This document shows positions 34,882 to 48,503 of a stretch of 64,000 nucleotides of DNA, piece after piece (within the stretch, counting starts at the first letter, position 1; every line of letters starts with the position of its first letter). Origin of the DNA: Paracentrotus lividus. Its lineage: Eukaryota; Echinodermata; Echinoidea; Camarodonta; Echinidae. The position numbers and the translations under genes are program-made. The DNA lies in assembly GCA_940671915.1 (NCBI GenBank), contig CALNVZ010000174.1, positions 21,651,470 through 21,715,469 on the forward strand, given 5' to 3'. A model generated the notes under the pieces. It was not told the DNA's origin, did not search any database, and saw only the letters and a program-made list of their open reading frames with translations.

Positions 34882-35913
34882 ATGAGGCAATGGATGTCAT
34901 TCGTTGTGTCTCGCTTTGCTCTTTTTTTGAACGATATGTTGATGGCCTCAAATTTTTCTGTCTTGGAAGCTGAAAGTTTTAGGATGTCTGATGTGGCCAT
35001 CTACGTGGTCATTGCCATCATCATCGTCGTCAACGCCATCGGGAACATGTTAATCATCTTCACTTACCAGCGAGAGTCTATCTTAAGAGTGCCCGCAAAT
35101 ACCTATATTGTTAGTCTTGCATGTGCAGACCTCTTCTATGTAATCTTGGCTCCCCTCTGTCTTCTCGTTTCAAATGTCATGGATATAAGTCAGTACACAA
35201 CATGCCTGTGGAGTCTTACTCTTCTTATGATCAACTTCCCCATCTCTATTTTCCACCTTCTCTTGATCGCTGTGGATCGCTATACTGCAGTGACAAAACC
35301 TCTCAGATACTTTGTGATCATGTCTGAATTACGAGTGAATGTCTACCTTCTCCTAGCATGGAGTTTAGGGTTGCTCATTGGTCTCTTACCCCAGTTTGGT
35401 TGGAATAATGCATTGGATACTCCTCTACCAGTATGCAGCTATCTCTTTATCCTACCTAAAGAGTATTTCATCTTCCTTTTCACAGTGTGCTTCATCATTC
35501 CTCTGCTCATCATGGTCTTCCTTTACTTTGTCATGTTCCGAGAAGCGAGGCGTCAGACCCGCCGTGTGGCACAGCTAGAGATAGCTGTTCTCTTCAAGAA
35601 TGGGGTTAGGCGTAAACCTCGCTTAATGAAAGACATCAAGGCCACCATAACCGTTGGTCTCATCTTAGGCAGTTTTATCTTGTGCTTCTTACCAACCTGT
35701 TTAGCATACTTTACTTACGTGGCAAACACCAACTTGGGCAACTCTAGCGTATTCCTAGGCCTCTCCAGTGCTTGTAATATAACCTTAGCCCTTAGTACTG
35801 CCATCAATCCATTCATCTATGCATACAAGAGTCAGAGATTCCGACAAAGAGCATCCGTTATCATCCATCGCACCCATGATCTTCTTAAGATTCTATTTGG
35901 GTGTCATCCATAA
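34882..35913 (+). CDS. Class A GPCR, adenosine-receptor-like, intronless
   Basis: A complete 343-residue seven-transmembrane receptor. Landmarks: N55 in the GN pair of TM1, D83 in LACAD (TM2), C108 before TM3, DRY 132-134, W160 in TM4, C185 in loop 2, P207 in TM5, CFLP 268-271 in TM6 and NPFIY 309-313 in TM7, followed by a short helix-8 tail. The GWNN at 173-176 before loop 2, the short third loop and NPFIYAY are typical of adenosine receptors. However, residue 6.48 is Phe not Trp, 6.55 is Tyr not Asn, and 7.43 is Ala not His, so the usual nucleoside-binding residues are absent. An in-frame stop at 34873-34875 fixes the start at 34882 or a later Met. N24 is a glycosylation site. The ligand is unknown. 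Confidence 0.88.
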   Translation: MRQWMSFVVSRFALFLNDMLMASNFSVLEAESFRMSDVAIYVVIAIIIVVNAIGNMLIIFTYQRESILRVPANTYIVSLACADLFYVILAPLCLLVSNVMDISQYTTCLWSLTLLMINFPISIFHLLLIAVDRYTAVTKPLRYFVIMSELRVNVYLLLAWSLGLLIGLLPQFGWNNALDTPLPVCSYLFILPKEYFIFLFTVCFIIPLLIMVFLYFVMFREARRQTRRVAQLEIAVLFKNGVRRKPRLMKDIKATITVGLILGSFILCFLPTCLAYFTYVANTNLGNSSVFLGLSSACNITLALSTAINPFIYAYKSQRFRQRASVIIHRTHDLLKILFGCHP

Positions 35914-36134
35914 TGATGGAGTACAAAGTATTTTGCATGAGAATAGTCTTCCACAGACACTCATGAATCCAAGAACTTCCAATCTTGGAGTATTCATTCA
36001 TTTGCACTCTTTTGCTGTGTGAGCAAGTTTTAAGTGAACGGGTATGTTAAAAATAATCATATCGATCAGATAAATCAGCTTGTACTTGACCTGAGAGATA
36101 ACATCTACCTTGTTTATTTTTACAATACATTGTA

Positions 36135-36295
36135 TACTGTATAAACCAATATTTTCGCGATTTTGGACTAGTTAGGGAAGTTCACGAGAGCGAAATTTTG
36201 CGATTTGGTGATGACTTCATTACTATAAATGGAAATTTTCGCGATGACCGACTCGCGAAATTCAAGTCACCGTGAAAATAACCACTTATACAGTA
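36135..36295. mobile_element. MITE with TACTGTATAA ends
   Basis: TACTGTATAA at the left, TTATACAGTA at the right, with TTTTCGCGA and GTGAAAAT stretches nearby. It lies about 350 bp upstream of the TIMM9 start. Weaker relatives may exist near 27700 and 40900. Confidence 0.65.
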
Positions 36296-36643
36296 GTATG
36301 TACTTTCAAAAGATAACCATAGTCAATATAACCAAGCATGCCTGTCTCCTCACCTCATGCATCACCTCATCCCTCACCCCATCCCTGAACTACTCAAATT
36401 GTTCATTTTCCTCTCTCAGGATGAAAAATTCTGATCATGAACACAGTGATTATAAATGTATGCCAGGTAATGACACTGCGGTACATTATCAACTTCTAGT
36501 TTTAACAATGCATTAATGTAGTATCACAATTTTTCATATCATTTCAGAATATTTAGCTCCTATTGACTGTTTCACCAACACATCTTAGATCTGATACCTG
36601 CACCGACATCTGCATCACAGAAGCCAGCAGATACTCTGAAACT

Positions 36644-36676
36644 ATGGCTGTGCAACCTCAAATGGATGCAAAACAG
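36644..36676 (+). CDS. TIMM9: TIMM9 exon 1
   Basis: Eleven codons, [11 protein letters not shown], then donor GTGTGGGA. Short first exon; the 5' UTR is undetermined. Confidence 0.75.
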
Positions 36677-38418
36677 GTGTGGGACTGGTTTTCATAAAAT
36701 CCTTTTGTGCAATAAGAACATGAATAGCAAATCATGCATGTATGTGGACTGATCTTCAAAAATATTCTCTCAAGATGAAATTAACAAATAAATCTTTGTC
36801 ATTGCTATTAAAATGGTCAAACAATATTGTTTGAGTTCTTCTGTTTCAAGCTTATTCATAATGATGAATGTGTATGTACCATGTTAAACGATCAGATTTG
36901 AAACCAGGATTTTGGTACAATTGATCAGTCAGACCAGTATTGAAATTCAATGCTCAAATCAATACAGTTTAATTTTTAAAAAAATGAGGATATTGAGAGG
37001 CATTGACAAGGCCAGCATCCTTACAAGTTCACAAAATAAATAAATGTGAATGATAAAGGTTAAGATAGAGAGATAGATAGATATGCAAACTTCGTAGAAA
37101 TAGGAAGCAAGCAATGTACTTTCTAGAAGTAGAGGCACATTTAGATATTTAATGCAATATTCTAGTTTATCATTTGCATATGTATGATTTATTTTTAATT
37201 GTAGTTGAAGGAGTTTCTACATTCCTACAACAAGCTGACCGAAGCCTGCTTTGCTGATTGTGTTAGTGACTTCACTAGCAGAAAACTACAAGACAATGAG
37301 GTTAGTTTGTTATCCTATGCAAATCTGAGTTTGGTACTACTTTTGTTTAACCCTTAAATCTGGTGTATAGTTTTGGTAACAAATAAGGAATCGGTACAAA
37401 ACCGATCAAATGTAGTCTCATGTTGACCACATTGCACTAAAAGATATGTGTGAGAAATCTTGTGACATTCCTTTCATGATTTCCGGTGAATTTCAATGAA
37501 AATGTTTGAAAGAAACAGAATGTAACGGTTGTTTTAGACCATCTTCTGGGATAGGTGCTCGCCCACAGCTTCCCGCATGAACAGGCGTAGCAAGCTGTGT
37601 GTATCAGGCAAACAATAAAATCCCCATTGGTTTCCACATGAACCCTTACTCAATGTTGAAACTAGTCGGATCCCAGACTTTTCAAGTTTTATACTTATAT
37701 TATGAAATAAAGACACTAAAACAAGATTTCAAGTACTATAATTTTCCTTATTATATTTATAGGATTCAATCTTTAATATTATCTAAATGTGCATCCAAAT
37801 GATTTTTTTCCTTCTCCCGAAACTATACACCAGCTTTAACAGTACACCATATATTTTACTTTGCATTTTACTTAAAAGCCCCCCCCCCCCCCCCCCCCCC
37901 TCTGTATTGATACAAAAAATTTTCTTTTAATGATATATCTTCATAATGTATCAATATCTGCACATTTTGAATAGTGAAATACGAGATAGAAGAGGCCACA
38001 TCTATCATACCTGTGTGTTACAAATTAAAGTGTAGCAGATGGTTTCAACTATTTAGTGCACTTCTATGATTCAATTTGGTTCCAAAATGTTTTTCATGAT
38101 AATCCTGGTGTATTAAAAGTAGAGGACATACACCTTCCCAACTTCAAAGAAATAATCTATAAAATTTTATCAGATGTGAAATGCATACAGATATTGCACT
38201 ATGGAAACCACAACCTTGAGACATATATTCATGTAATTTTTTTGATATTGGGTAAAAAAATAATGTCTTTCTTCATTGTGTTGCAGCAACGCTGTTCATT
38301 CAACTGTATGGAGAAGTATCTGAAGATGACACAGCGAGTATCCTTAAGATTTCAAGAGTACCAGGTCCAACAGAATGAAGGTCTTCTAGCACAACAATCA
38401 AAGTTTGGTGGTAGATAG
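36644..38418 (+). CDS. TIMM9: TIMM9, mitochondrial small Tim chaperone, complete
   Basis: TIM9 pairs with TIM10 as a hexameric chaperone in the mitochondrial intermembrane space, guiding hydrophobic carrier precursors to the TIM22 complex. Exons 36644-36676, 37205-37300 and 38287-38418 all join in phase 0 and give 86 residues, close to the usual ~89. Both twin CX3C motifs are present (C26-x3-C30 and C46-x3-C50), forming the two disulphides. The segments [17 protein letters not shown] and [16 protein letters not shown] are close to vertebrate TIM9. The first donor is GTGTGG, weaker than usual. The last codon is followed by TAG. No targeting presequence is expected for this family. Confidence 0.95.
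37205..37300 (+). CDS. TIMM9: TIMM9 exon 2 (first CX3C)
   Basis: Thirty-two codons between acceptor TTGTAG and donor GAG|GTTAGT. Contains CFADC. Confidence 0.95.
37879..37900. repeat. Poly(C) run (22) in TIMM9 intron 2
   Basis: Uninterrupted C-run of 22 bases. Confidence 0.9.
38287..38418 (+). CDS. TIMM9: TIMM9 exon 3 (second CX3C, stop)
   Basis: Acceptor TTGCAG, 43 codons plus TAG. Contains CSFNC and the conserved KYLKMTQR helix. Confidence 0.95.
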   Translation, partial: QRCSFNCMEKYLKMTQRVSLRFQEYQVQQNEGLLAQQSKFGGR

Positions 38419-41400
38419 TACATATGGACTATACATAGTTTTTATCATCATTGCAAAGTGATTGGACTAGACAGAGTTAGGGTTGTATCGTTGTGGAAAA
38501 GAGACAAGGAGACAAGCCTACAAACCTTTTTGTACAATTACCTATTGGATTTTTCCAATGCAGCTACAGACTAATGCTCGCTCCTTGATCTGCATTGACA
38601 TCTACTAAAGAGTGGAGGGCTCTACGTTGAATTTCCACATGGTCTAAACCCTTTTATCCTATAACCAGTTCGTCTACAAACCATTTGATTTAATTGAAAA
38701 GACATTATCATGTCAAAATTACACCCCCCCCCCAAAAAAAAAAAGGCTTCAAAATGCTTCAAAGTACTTTTGAAATGAAATAGAAAATCAAAGTGAGAAG
38801 TATTGTTTGTCACATTAAAGGAAGCACTAACAATGCAATTCTCCTTATTGCATATAGGCAATACTTGTTGATATCAACTATCGATAATCGGATATTGACA
38901 TGAGCTCTTAAAGTTTGTCTTGGCCAGCACAAGAAGTACCTTCACAGCATATCTTGGTACTTGAAAGGAAATTTCTACTACCGTTGGTGGATATCGCTGA
39001 GTATTGGCTATATGCGATATTAAGGCGAATTGAATCATTTATATCAGACACACAGAATAATTTTCTTGGTATCACATGGCAGTTTGCTATACAGTTTTGT
39101 ATGATTGCTACACTAAATTTCTTTCTTGTAGCAACTTTTTTTTTTGCTCAACGCTAAATGTATTCTTGAGATGCAAGTCTGTGTTTCAGAAGAATTTTAA
39201 ACTGATGAGACTTTATAACGAACACTTTGATCAAGTTCAAACTTAAATATGATGATTGCTTCTTAATCCTTCTGCAAAAGTGTGATTTTTTTTTTTTTAT
39301 TTAATTCATATTTAATTCATGTATCATGCAGCTCTTGTACTATGGTTTGTCTGTTATTACACAAGCTTTCAAACATGGCCTCTCTATTTGTACCATTGAC
39401 TCTTTGTCTGCATTGGTTGATGACATTTGTCACAATTGTACAATAATAATTATTTTATTTTTAACGCTTGTTCTAGAGGTGTTTATAACAAATATACTGG
39501 TTGTACTTTCCAAATTAACATCAAATAAGACTTTTTTTGTACTTCAAATGAATGTGGTATGCATAGGGTTAATTCAGGACTATAATCTATCACCCTGTGG
39601 GAATTTTATGGTTAGTAACAGGTGGTATATGTTTATATGACTAATAATGCCTCGTAATGGATGGGATAGGAAGCTATCCCTCATTAAATTGGAGAATGAT
39701 GAATTAAGATTGCCACGTCTCTATGCATCCCCGAAAAAAAACACTGCTCTTTCATTTTTTCATTTGTTTTTGGTTCATTATGGGAGATCCTTGTTTTTTA
39801 TTTGAAATTCAATGAACGATGTTTCTTGTTTCCCTAGGATACAGGTACAGTGTATTTACTTTTACCTGATATTGGATCAATATGTTTATATTTAGATTGC
39901 AATTAACATCAATGGCATTGTTGTGTATCCACGAGATGTACTATATTTTATTTAAGTGCTTGATATTGGTAGCTTCTTTGTCAAAGCTAATACTAGGTAT
40001 GAATTTCCCCCTTTTTTTGGGGGGGGGGGATTAATGGTTTGCTTTTAGAAGGAAAGTCTCTGCCATTTTTTTCACTCCCTCCATCATAAAGATGGATTAC
40101 TACCTAATATATGAATAGAACATTTCTTGTAATTTGGAAGACTTTGTCTTCTGGAACTTGTATTTAAACTATGCATACCAAGGTATGTTCTTTTTATTGT
40201 TGATCACATACAAAAAGAAAATGTTGTTCAGGTGTCTATTTAGATAATAAATGTGTAACATGCAAAGAGAAGTAATAACTCAATTTTAATTCATGATCTT
40301 TTCATTTTTTGTGCGGCAAGTTTTGAGAGTTCCTAATACTTTTTGGAATGTATAATATCATAACAGAGAGTTGGGTGGTGTATAGTGGAAGCTCGTTGTA
40401 AGGAGGTCCTCTGTACAATGGAAAATACCTTCTAATATCAGGATAGTGTTTCACCAAGTCGTTCGTCAAGGACTTTTAGAACAACTAGGACATCTTAGGT
40501 GCTATGCTAATTATATTATCAATCATTTTGCACAAAAAATGATTACCAGTTGTACGTAAAATTGTTTTTATCTTTATACAAACAATTTGGTGAAACACAA
40601 CCCTGGAATCTCTTTGTATCAGACCATTTTATGAGTTCACATGGTACATATACTAATTAGGCAAGATGCATTAATGTTTCAATGCACATGTATTCAAGTT
40701 CTTTCTCACACTGAATTGCACACTTCTTCTACTTTGCTTTCCAAGTGACTCAAAATGTCATATTGTGTTCCTATTGAATGCAATATTTCTATAATAAATA
40801 ATGAAGATGTAAAGTGAAATTGAATGATTTCAAGTATCATATTTGTTGAGAATGCATCTAATTCATATTGTATAGGGATGATCGAGGCCTGATATTAACT
40901 GTAAAACCAGATTTTTTTTTTAGTGCATGATACTTTTGCGAATTTCATGAAAGTTTGTGTCAACACAATGCATGGAATGCTATTGCAATACTGTATGAGT
41001 AGAGTGTGGGTAGAAAGACCGTTGGATCCAATTTGCAAAAGTTTCATGTTGCAAATGTTTCAGGTTTTGCAGTATTTATCTTTCAAGTAATGCCTTTTCA
41101 TAAACTTCGAATAGATGCATGAAATTTGGCTGATATCAAAAGTTTTTAAATCCAGTGAACAAATTTATTTCATGCAAATTGAAAATGTTCAATATGAATT
41201 TCATGGCACAAATCTTTCAAACATAATAATTTACTTTCAAGAAAGAAACACATCACCTAAAATTCACATTTTTTCTTCCATGACATCTCATATACATGTA
41301 CAAAATGATTAATGAATTATGCTTAGAGAGCAACTAAAATGGAAAGAGGCTCGATTTCTCCAAAGTTGAGTAAGAAGCCATCTTAAGGAAGTAGACAGAC

Positions 41401-43660
41401 CCCCATGTTCCTTTGTATGATTTTTGTGAATATATTCACATAGTCCAGTAAGAAGAAACTGTACATTTTCAGTTTCACTTGATCTCTTGCTTACCTCATC
41501 TTTCATGCTTTCAGGCATCAGGAAAGAAAGTGAATTTTTATACCTCTTTTTCCACTTTATGTTTACTATCAGTAAAAACCAACTCAAAATTTCATTTTTT
41601 TGGGGGGTGTGTGAATGAATTTCTGGCATTGCCACATTTGATTGGTCAAATTTTATCACACATGAAATATTTTTGTGCTAGAATATGTTTGGCATAAAGT
41701 CTGGAGGCACTGTATAGGTTTAATTGATACAAGATGACTTTAATTACAGAGATGTACAGAAGCTGTAAAAAAAAAACAACTAATAATTCCAAGTTTTGCT
41801 ATATCTTGCATTAAATGGATCAGAATAAATAATCTGGTTCAGACAGCTATTATGTAAGAAGATACTCTAGTAAAGAGTTGAATTTTATTATAATCTATAT
41901 ACACAATTTTCCGAACTGAAATTTACAATATAAGTATATCATTTCACCAATTATTTTCTATACATAAATATTGAGTAATGAGTAATAATATGAATTCTGA
42001 GTACAAATGGATAAAATATGGTTGATAAAACAGTATGTTAGGTAATACATGCGTGGGCAATGCCACTGGAATGACTATTACCAAACTTTTTAATACTTAC
42101 ATTATTTGCATTGTAGTAAATTGAAAATGTTCGAGCTTTTAATAAACCTACTTAAATGTATATTTACCTTAAGCCCCAAGCCATTTTATTCAAACAAAAA
42201 AGCATGCAATTAATCTCAATATGAAAAAATATGATAATCAATGTTACATTGGAATTGCCCGTGTTCAGATATTGCATCAAATATACATATTGAAATAAGG
42301 CACACAGAAGAAGTTGAAAACCTACACGTTCCAAGACATTGATATTTAGGAATAGAGCGATGGAAACAATAATTAAATTTCTATACAATCTCAATTCAAT
42401 TTCTGAACTTTGATTTAAACATGGTAGGGATTCAAACTAAAATGTGTAATTAAAAAAATATGTTGCAAAATGATCATACTCCCTGAAAACGCTCATTAAA
42501 AAATATAATATAAAATATATATCATAATATGCTAATTAGGTTCAAGAAAAATTAAAAATCAAAAATACATATTATACTGTGATCTACAGAACAGAAGGTA
42601 AATAAAGTATATACCCATTTCTCTTTTGGAACATGTTTAATCATACTTTCAAACTGATGCAAGTGAAAAAAAAAAAAAAAAACTTTCAAAATGTAAGAGC
42701 AGAAGTATCAAAGCATTAAGCTGTTGTAAGATCAATGAAATATGCATTCAAATAATCCATGCAGAATCATACCCTGCTATCAAAAACAATACCTCAAATA
42801 TAAGCTATTCATACTCCCAACTTTTTGGAAGAAAAGCATGTAATAATAATCCATGCGCAAGTCTGACAGCCAGGAAAGCAATACACCTGTTATGACGCTA
42901 TACCATTCTTCCTCTCACAAAGAGGTTCATCGAGCCAAACAACCAGCACAGGAGCTTGATTATCGATTCCAACCCACGGTTATGGATGGAAGTGACTGGA
43001 ATAATGAAATGGTGGCAAACTAGACTTCATATATTGAATAGAGGCTTGATGGTTTCATGACATAACAGGTGATAGTCCTTCCTCTACCCATCTATTCACA
43101 CACTTTACTCTCTCCTCTATCGCCAAGAGGTTGAGGAGCAGGGTTCATCCAATGACGTTCAAGTTTAGTTAATTATTGTATTGTGTATTCTTTAAAGATT
43201 TATGTTTTTTGTTTCTCTTGACAATTGATAATTTTGACACATCAAACTTGAATGCATTACAACAGAAAAAAACAAATTCCATATTCATGTGATGTAGATC
43301 ACAGGATACAAAATGTATCAAAATCAGTTATTTCCCATGAAATAAGTATTCTGAGGTAAACCCCCTTTAATTATCTTTATAAGAATCTATTTTGTTACTT
43401 AGAAGTCCTTTTTTTTTCTAACTCAACTACATTGTATCTAAAAGGAAGAATTTCAACTTATGAGAAAAATGAAACAAAATGTACGGAACAAGTGAAAAGA
43501 GTAAAACTGAAACATACTATAATGTAGGTAACAAGCAAAACAAAAACATAAGTTGAGAAAGCACTTGCCAGTAGACTACACAATGCATCAAAGTACGAAA
43601 AAATCAAGATTGGCAAACCTGATGAGACAATAAGAATATTAGATAGACAAAAAATGTAAC
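38419..43660. other. TIMM9 3' flank and AT-rich intergenic DNA
   Basis: No further gene recognised. The first part probably includes the TIMM9 3' UTR. Several AATAAA words occur and I cannot pick the true polyadenylation site. One MITE lies at 40446-40598. Short frames here have no family features. Confidence 0.45.
40446..40598. mobile_element. MITE with GTGTTTCACCAA ends
   Basis: GTGTTTCACCAA and its complement TTGGTGAAACAC bound 153 bp. The inner part has ATTATCAATCATTTTGC and ACGTAAAATTG. Similar in end sequence to the GGGGTGTTTCACAAAGA family. Confidence 0.65.
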
Positions 43661-43823
43661 CTGGGCCCCGTAACACGAAGGTTTGCGATCAATTGCAAAT
43701 TTGAAAGAAGCATTGTAATTGGTCACTGTCCAGTCATTTGAACAAAAATTGCATGCAACAATGATTGTGATTGGCTATTGCAACTTTGCGATTGATTGCA
43801 AACCTTTGTGTTACGGCGCCCAG
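43661..43823. mobile_element. MITE with CTGGGCCCCGTAACAC ends
   Basis: Inverted ends of about 40 bp: CTGGGCCCCGTAACACGAAG with the complement of CTTTGTGTTACGGCGCCCAG, both continuing with GTTTGCGAT and TTGCAAA. Non-coding. Confidence 0.85.
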
Positions 43824-44104
43824 GTAATGTGAACACATTTTTAATATGCATTGCTCAGGAGAAAAAAAAACCCATCAAGGCCATGATTTGGTACAACTCA
43901 GGACGGATGTCAGTAATCAATTTTTTTTCCTACAGCTAGCTCAAATGAGATAATTTATAATTTTTTTTTTAAATCACTATCAAGCACATAGCATTATACA
44001 ATCAGTGCAGATATTTTGAAGATTGTTCATATCACTTTTATTTTCAGAAATACTACTGTTACTGTATTTACTGTGATGTATTTTAAGCTTCCTTTCTTTC
44101 TTTA

Positions 44105-45175
44105 TAATTAGTGTTCATATTTATTTATTGGATGGCGTACCATTGGAAAAATTAGAAAATGCAAAGTTTCTTGGCGTTTTAATAAATGAAAACCTGAGAT
44201 GGAATTGCCACGTACGAAATATTTCTAAGATTATATCACGTAATGTGGGTTTACTATGTAAAATTAAAATACTATGTACCTTTAAATGTGTTGTTTATGT
44301 TATACAATTCTTTAACCCTGCCATATATCTCATATTGTAATATTATGTGGGCAAATACAACAACAAATACCAATACAATCTTACTGTTACAAAAGAAAGC
44401 TATGCGCATATGTACCAATTCACAATACCGAGATCACACAAGTCCATTATTTGCTCAATTAATAACCCTTAAAGCTGTTGATATCTATTTTCTACAAAAT
44501 GCAATTTTTATGTTCCGCTTAAAAAATAATCAACTCCCATCATATTTCCCTCCATTGTTTAACTTAAATAGAGATGTCCACTCTTATCCCACTAGACAAG
44601 CGAACAAGTTTCATTTAAGTAACCCTAGAACGGCATTGGCTCTTAAATCCATTCGACACACTGGTCCAGATATTTGGAATTCTCTTCCTATTGAAATCCG
44701 CAATTTGAACACACTGTATACCTTCAAGAAAGCTGTAAAGTCTATGTTATTGAGTATGTACTGAGCATTTACTTACTACATTTTGCTTATTTGATATGAT
44801 AAAAACACTTATATGTACTTATCAATCGTCTATGACCTGGCACAATCACTATAGATGATCCTATTTTATGTGAAAACCAACCTCTTTCTCTCATCTTTCT
44901 TCTCCGCAAGTCATCTTCTTGTTACTTAAAAAATGAAAAAAATGTTTTATGTATTAATTCAACTTTTTGTAAGTTACATATATAATTGTAGGCTGCTAGC
45001 TCATCAAGCACCATGCTTATGCCGCAGTCTTCCCATGTCTGTCACAATCTATGTTATACTTATATTCTGTTACATTTCCTCTTTTAAAATGAAATTTGAA
45101 TGACTCGTAATACTATGTTCATAAAATGTATATGTGAATTATGATGTGGAAAATAAAATCAATTTAATTAGGTCT
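44105..45175 (+). mobile_element. Non-LTR retrotransposon RT 3' fragment
   Basis: The first frame (44128-44340) carries KFLGVLINENLRW, and the second (44243-44764) carries LYNSLTLPYISYCNIMW, HTSPLF and PDIWNSLP. Together they are the thumb and C-terminal domain of a CR1/jockey-type reverse transcriptase, broken by one frameshift near 44290. Stop TGA at 44762. A 3' UTR follows to about 45175, ending in an AATAAAATCAATTTAATTA tail. The catalytic domain is absent, so it is a 5'-truncated, dead copy. Confidence 0.8.
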
Positions 45176-45461
45176 AACGTGCTACCCTCAATTTGTCTCG
45201 TATGTCCTTGTCCTGCTATCCTAAATGTATTTAAATCTCATAATGAATTTAGATCACTTGCTTTTTAAAATGCACTTTTAAAGGTTTTCTTTTTATCTAG
45301 TTTGTTATACTTTTCTTATTATATTAAAAAAGAAAAAGACACCCCTTTTTAAGGTAAAACATCATTTAACTAATGTTAATACATATTTTCTCTACCAAAT
45401 ACCCTCCTTGCATATGTTAATATCCATATTCCAAGTGCAGCGTCTGAATAAATGTCAATAC

Positions 45462-45813
45462 TTTAAAGGGAAAAATCCATGCTGAAACCAAGCTGGTTTT
45501 AATGAAAGGATAACGAGGTTATGAATCTTTAAAGTTTTGTTGTAACATCACTTGTGAGGTGTTCTCCCATTAAATGTATCTTGTGTTTTGCTCTCCATTT
45601 TTCATTTACACATGTATTTCAAAAAGGCATGTATAAAACCATGTTACTATGATAAATAAAAATGTCAAATAGCAAATGGTAATTTGTGGGATTTATAGTA
45701 CACAAATTCAAAACTTTTAATATGTACGATTTTAATCAAATCTGATTATGTTTCTCTCATTGTCCTGCTTTCATTAAATACAACTGAATTTCAGTGTGCA
45801 CTTCCACTTTAAA
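45462..45813. mobile_element. M1-related MITE, diverged
   Basis: Ends TTTAAAGGG and a complement-type CACTTTAAAG, with GATAACGAGGTTATGAATCTT and a CACTTGTGAGGTGTTCTCCC segment where M1 has GTGACGTCA and GAGCTGCT. A distant member of the family at 23907-24413. Confidence 0.5.
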
Positions 45814-48255
45814 GGGCAAAGCACTTTACAGCAAGTTTTTTTTTTTCCCGATTTGTTATAAAGCTAGATATTTGCCCTCAACAAGTACATACAGTACAAA
45901 ACAGAAATAAAAAGCCTGAATTAACATGGCATTTACAAATTATTACAGAATTTAGAATTTCAAATAGAATATTATCTTCTTTTGATATACAATCATCATT
46001 AGAATTTAGACAACAAATTTCTGCTCATAATTTTCAAGTATTGCATAATTTAGATTTCACAAAATATCAAATGAGAGTCATGAATGAACACAATACATGT
46101 CCGGTATTGAGGCATACCGGTGCATGAATAAGTATTTATACACAACATCATTTGAAAGTAATACTTAATAATAAATACATCACTTAGAAATACCAAGAAC
46201 AGTGTCAAAATTCAAAATATATATTTTTCGATTCATGCAGTACAAGTTGTGTATATTTTTGAACTGTACATCATCTTTTCACAAAAATAAATACCTGAAT
46301 ACCATCATAATATTGACAATTATTTATAATGCATTGCTGACTGTATGAATGAGAACATTCAATAAAATTCTACATGATACAAGTCCAATTTTCACTCGAG
46401 AAAATAACAAGTCTGGATCATGATAATTATTGGAAGCCTGTAATGTATTTCCCGGACTGGAGAGGTTTTAATGACCTGAACCAAGCATGAAAACTAAATT
46501 TAAAGACAATACCAACCAGCAGCCATGTATAGCACCACCTCAGGTCCTCAACTACTCAAATCTGCCCTAGTTCCTAACCCATAATGCAACATTCTGAACA
46601 ATGTAGTCTAATAGGCCCATTTGAATGATAAATGACATATAATAAATGACATTCATTCGAACTGCAATTATTATGTTACCTAGTAGCAAAATAAGTACAA
46701 TTCCTCTCAAAACATTTTATTTTTCATGGGCAAATAAAATTAAAGACTAATTTATGCATTGTTTTATTAATAATTTTCTCAAAAGGTATATTTATACCAG
46801 CTTTGGTCAGTTCCCTCCCACCTTAAAGGGAAACTCCTGATATGGGAAAGGTGAAAAAATTATTGTGAGCCGACAAATGATTTTCATGTGTTTTAAGAAG
46901 GACATAACAATACATGTATAGCAAAAAAAGGTCCACTGCTAAGATTTGCTCTTCAAATACCCTCATATTTATAATATGGCCCAGAAAAAGCTACATAGGC
47001 CTATTTCGGCCCAAAATTTTGTATACCAGTAGTCACAAACATGTATTTATGTGTGAAGTGCATTTGACAATTAACAGAATAAAGTTGATGTTATTATTTT
47101 GGTGATTCCAGAAGATCATAGCATTCAATAATTCTCAGGTGTATTGTAATCAACCATTCCCAATAACTTTCAAATATTTTCTTAAACAAGTTAATCTCAA
47201 AACAAAAGCATTAATTTCCCTTAAACAGTTTTAAGTAGGCCTACAGTACACTCCTATTATTATGAGTTGTTCAAGACCAAGCCAAATAAAATGTACCTTG
47301 TTATAATAACAACTACTAATCATACTGAAAACATAGACACCGTACCAGGAAAATCCCCTCGTTACAACAAAATCTTGTTTATCTGTGTTCGTTTTAACAG
47401 GAGTAGACTGTACATTACAGGTAACATACATGTAAATGTAACCAAGCAATTATTGAAAAGAGAGATACTTGCAGAACTCAGATTTTGTTGTCAAATCTGG
47501 CAATCAAAGTCTTTTTTTTTTTCACACTGATTTTTGAAAATTTTTGGTTAACTACATTTTGAAATGGTCTGTATATCAGAGAGTTTAGTTCATAAGCACA
47601 AGCTTTATACAAATTTGGAAAAAGTTGAAGTTTCATACCGAAATCTACTGTCTAAAAAAAAAAAAGCTCCTTTTTTATCACTCTAAAACAAAAAGCCATA
47701 TACTTACTGACCAAATTAAAGCTTTTAAATTACTTTTGCAAGGCAAGCTACAGAGTAAAAAAATGTAATCATTTTGCAGCTACATGTAGGCCTACAGAAG
47801 TTGCAGATTCAGTCTGTGTTTTGCATGACACAGTAGTTACCAATACCATGCAATTCTTAATTTTTTCTTGTGTGTGAATAAATTCCCTTGTCAATTTAAA
47901 CACTTTTTCCTCACATGCATTCTTCATATGTTAGATATTCAAATATATATACATTTATATATTTCAAAAGTATGTGTATGCACATTCTCCCTATGGGCCT
48001 TTCATACATGTATCCAGCAGTCCATTTTTAATACTATAGTACTGCAGATATATTTCACAAAAATTGTCCTTTTATTAAAAATCTAGACATTACTGTTTTT
48101 CAATTGAACAAGGTGAAATCTTGATTTTCAATTTTCCATGTAATAATTCAACTCTGGAATAGACTGCTCTGGGGAATCGAACAAGAAAAAAAAAAGGTTC
48201 ATTCATTTTTTGTTCTTATTTGATCTGGCCTCCTTCAATCATTCCTATTAGTATT

Positions 48256-48503
48256 TGAAGAGCTTCCACGCAAAAGGGACTAAATCCACTTCTATAACTT
48301 TAGAGCAAATGGCATTTGTTTACCAGATTTTGTACACATGTCTATGGGAAAGGGAAATTATAAAATGCATTTTCTTACAGTTGCAATCAACATTTAAGAA
48401 AATCCTTTTATTTAATGATGGGTACGTACCTGAACAAGGCGTGATATCAATAACTCAATTTTCATCAAAAATGGATTTAGTCCCTTTTGCATGTAAGCTC
48501 TTC
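48256..48503. mobile_element. MITE with 40-bp inverted ends
   Basis: The core GCAAAAGGGACTAAATCC is exactly inverted at both ends (48270-48287 and 48473-48490), inside a longer TGAAGAGCTT pair. 248 bp, no ORF. Confidence 0.8.
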
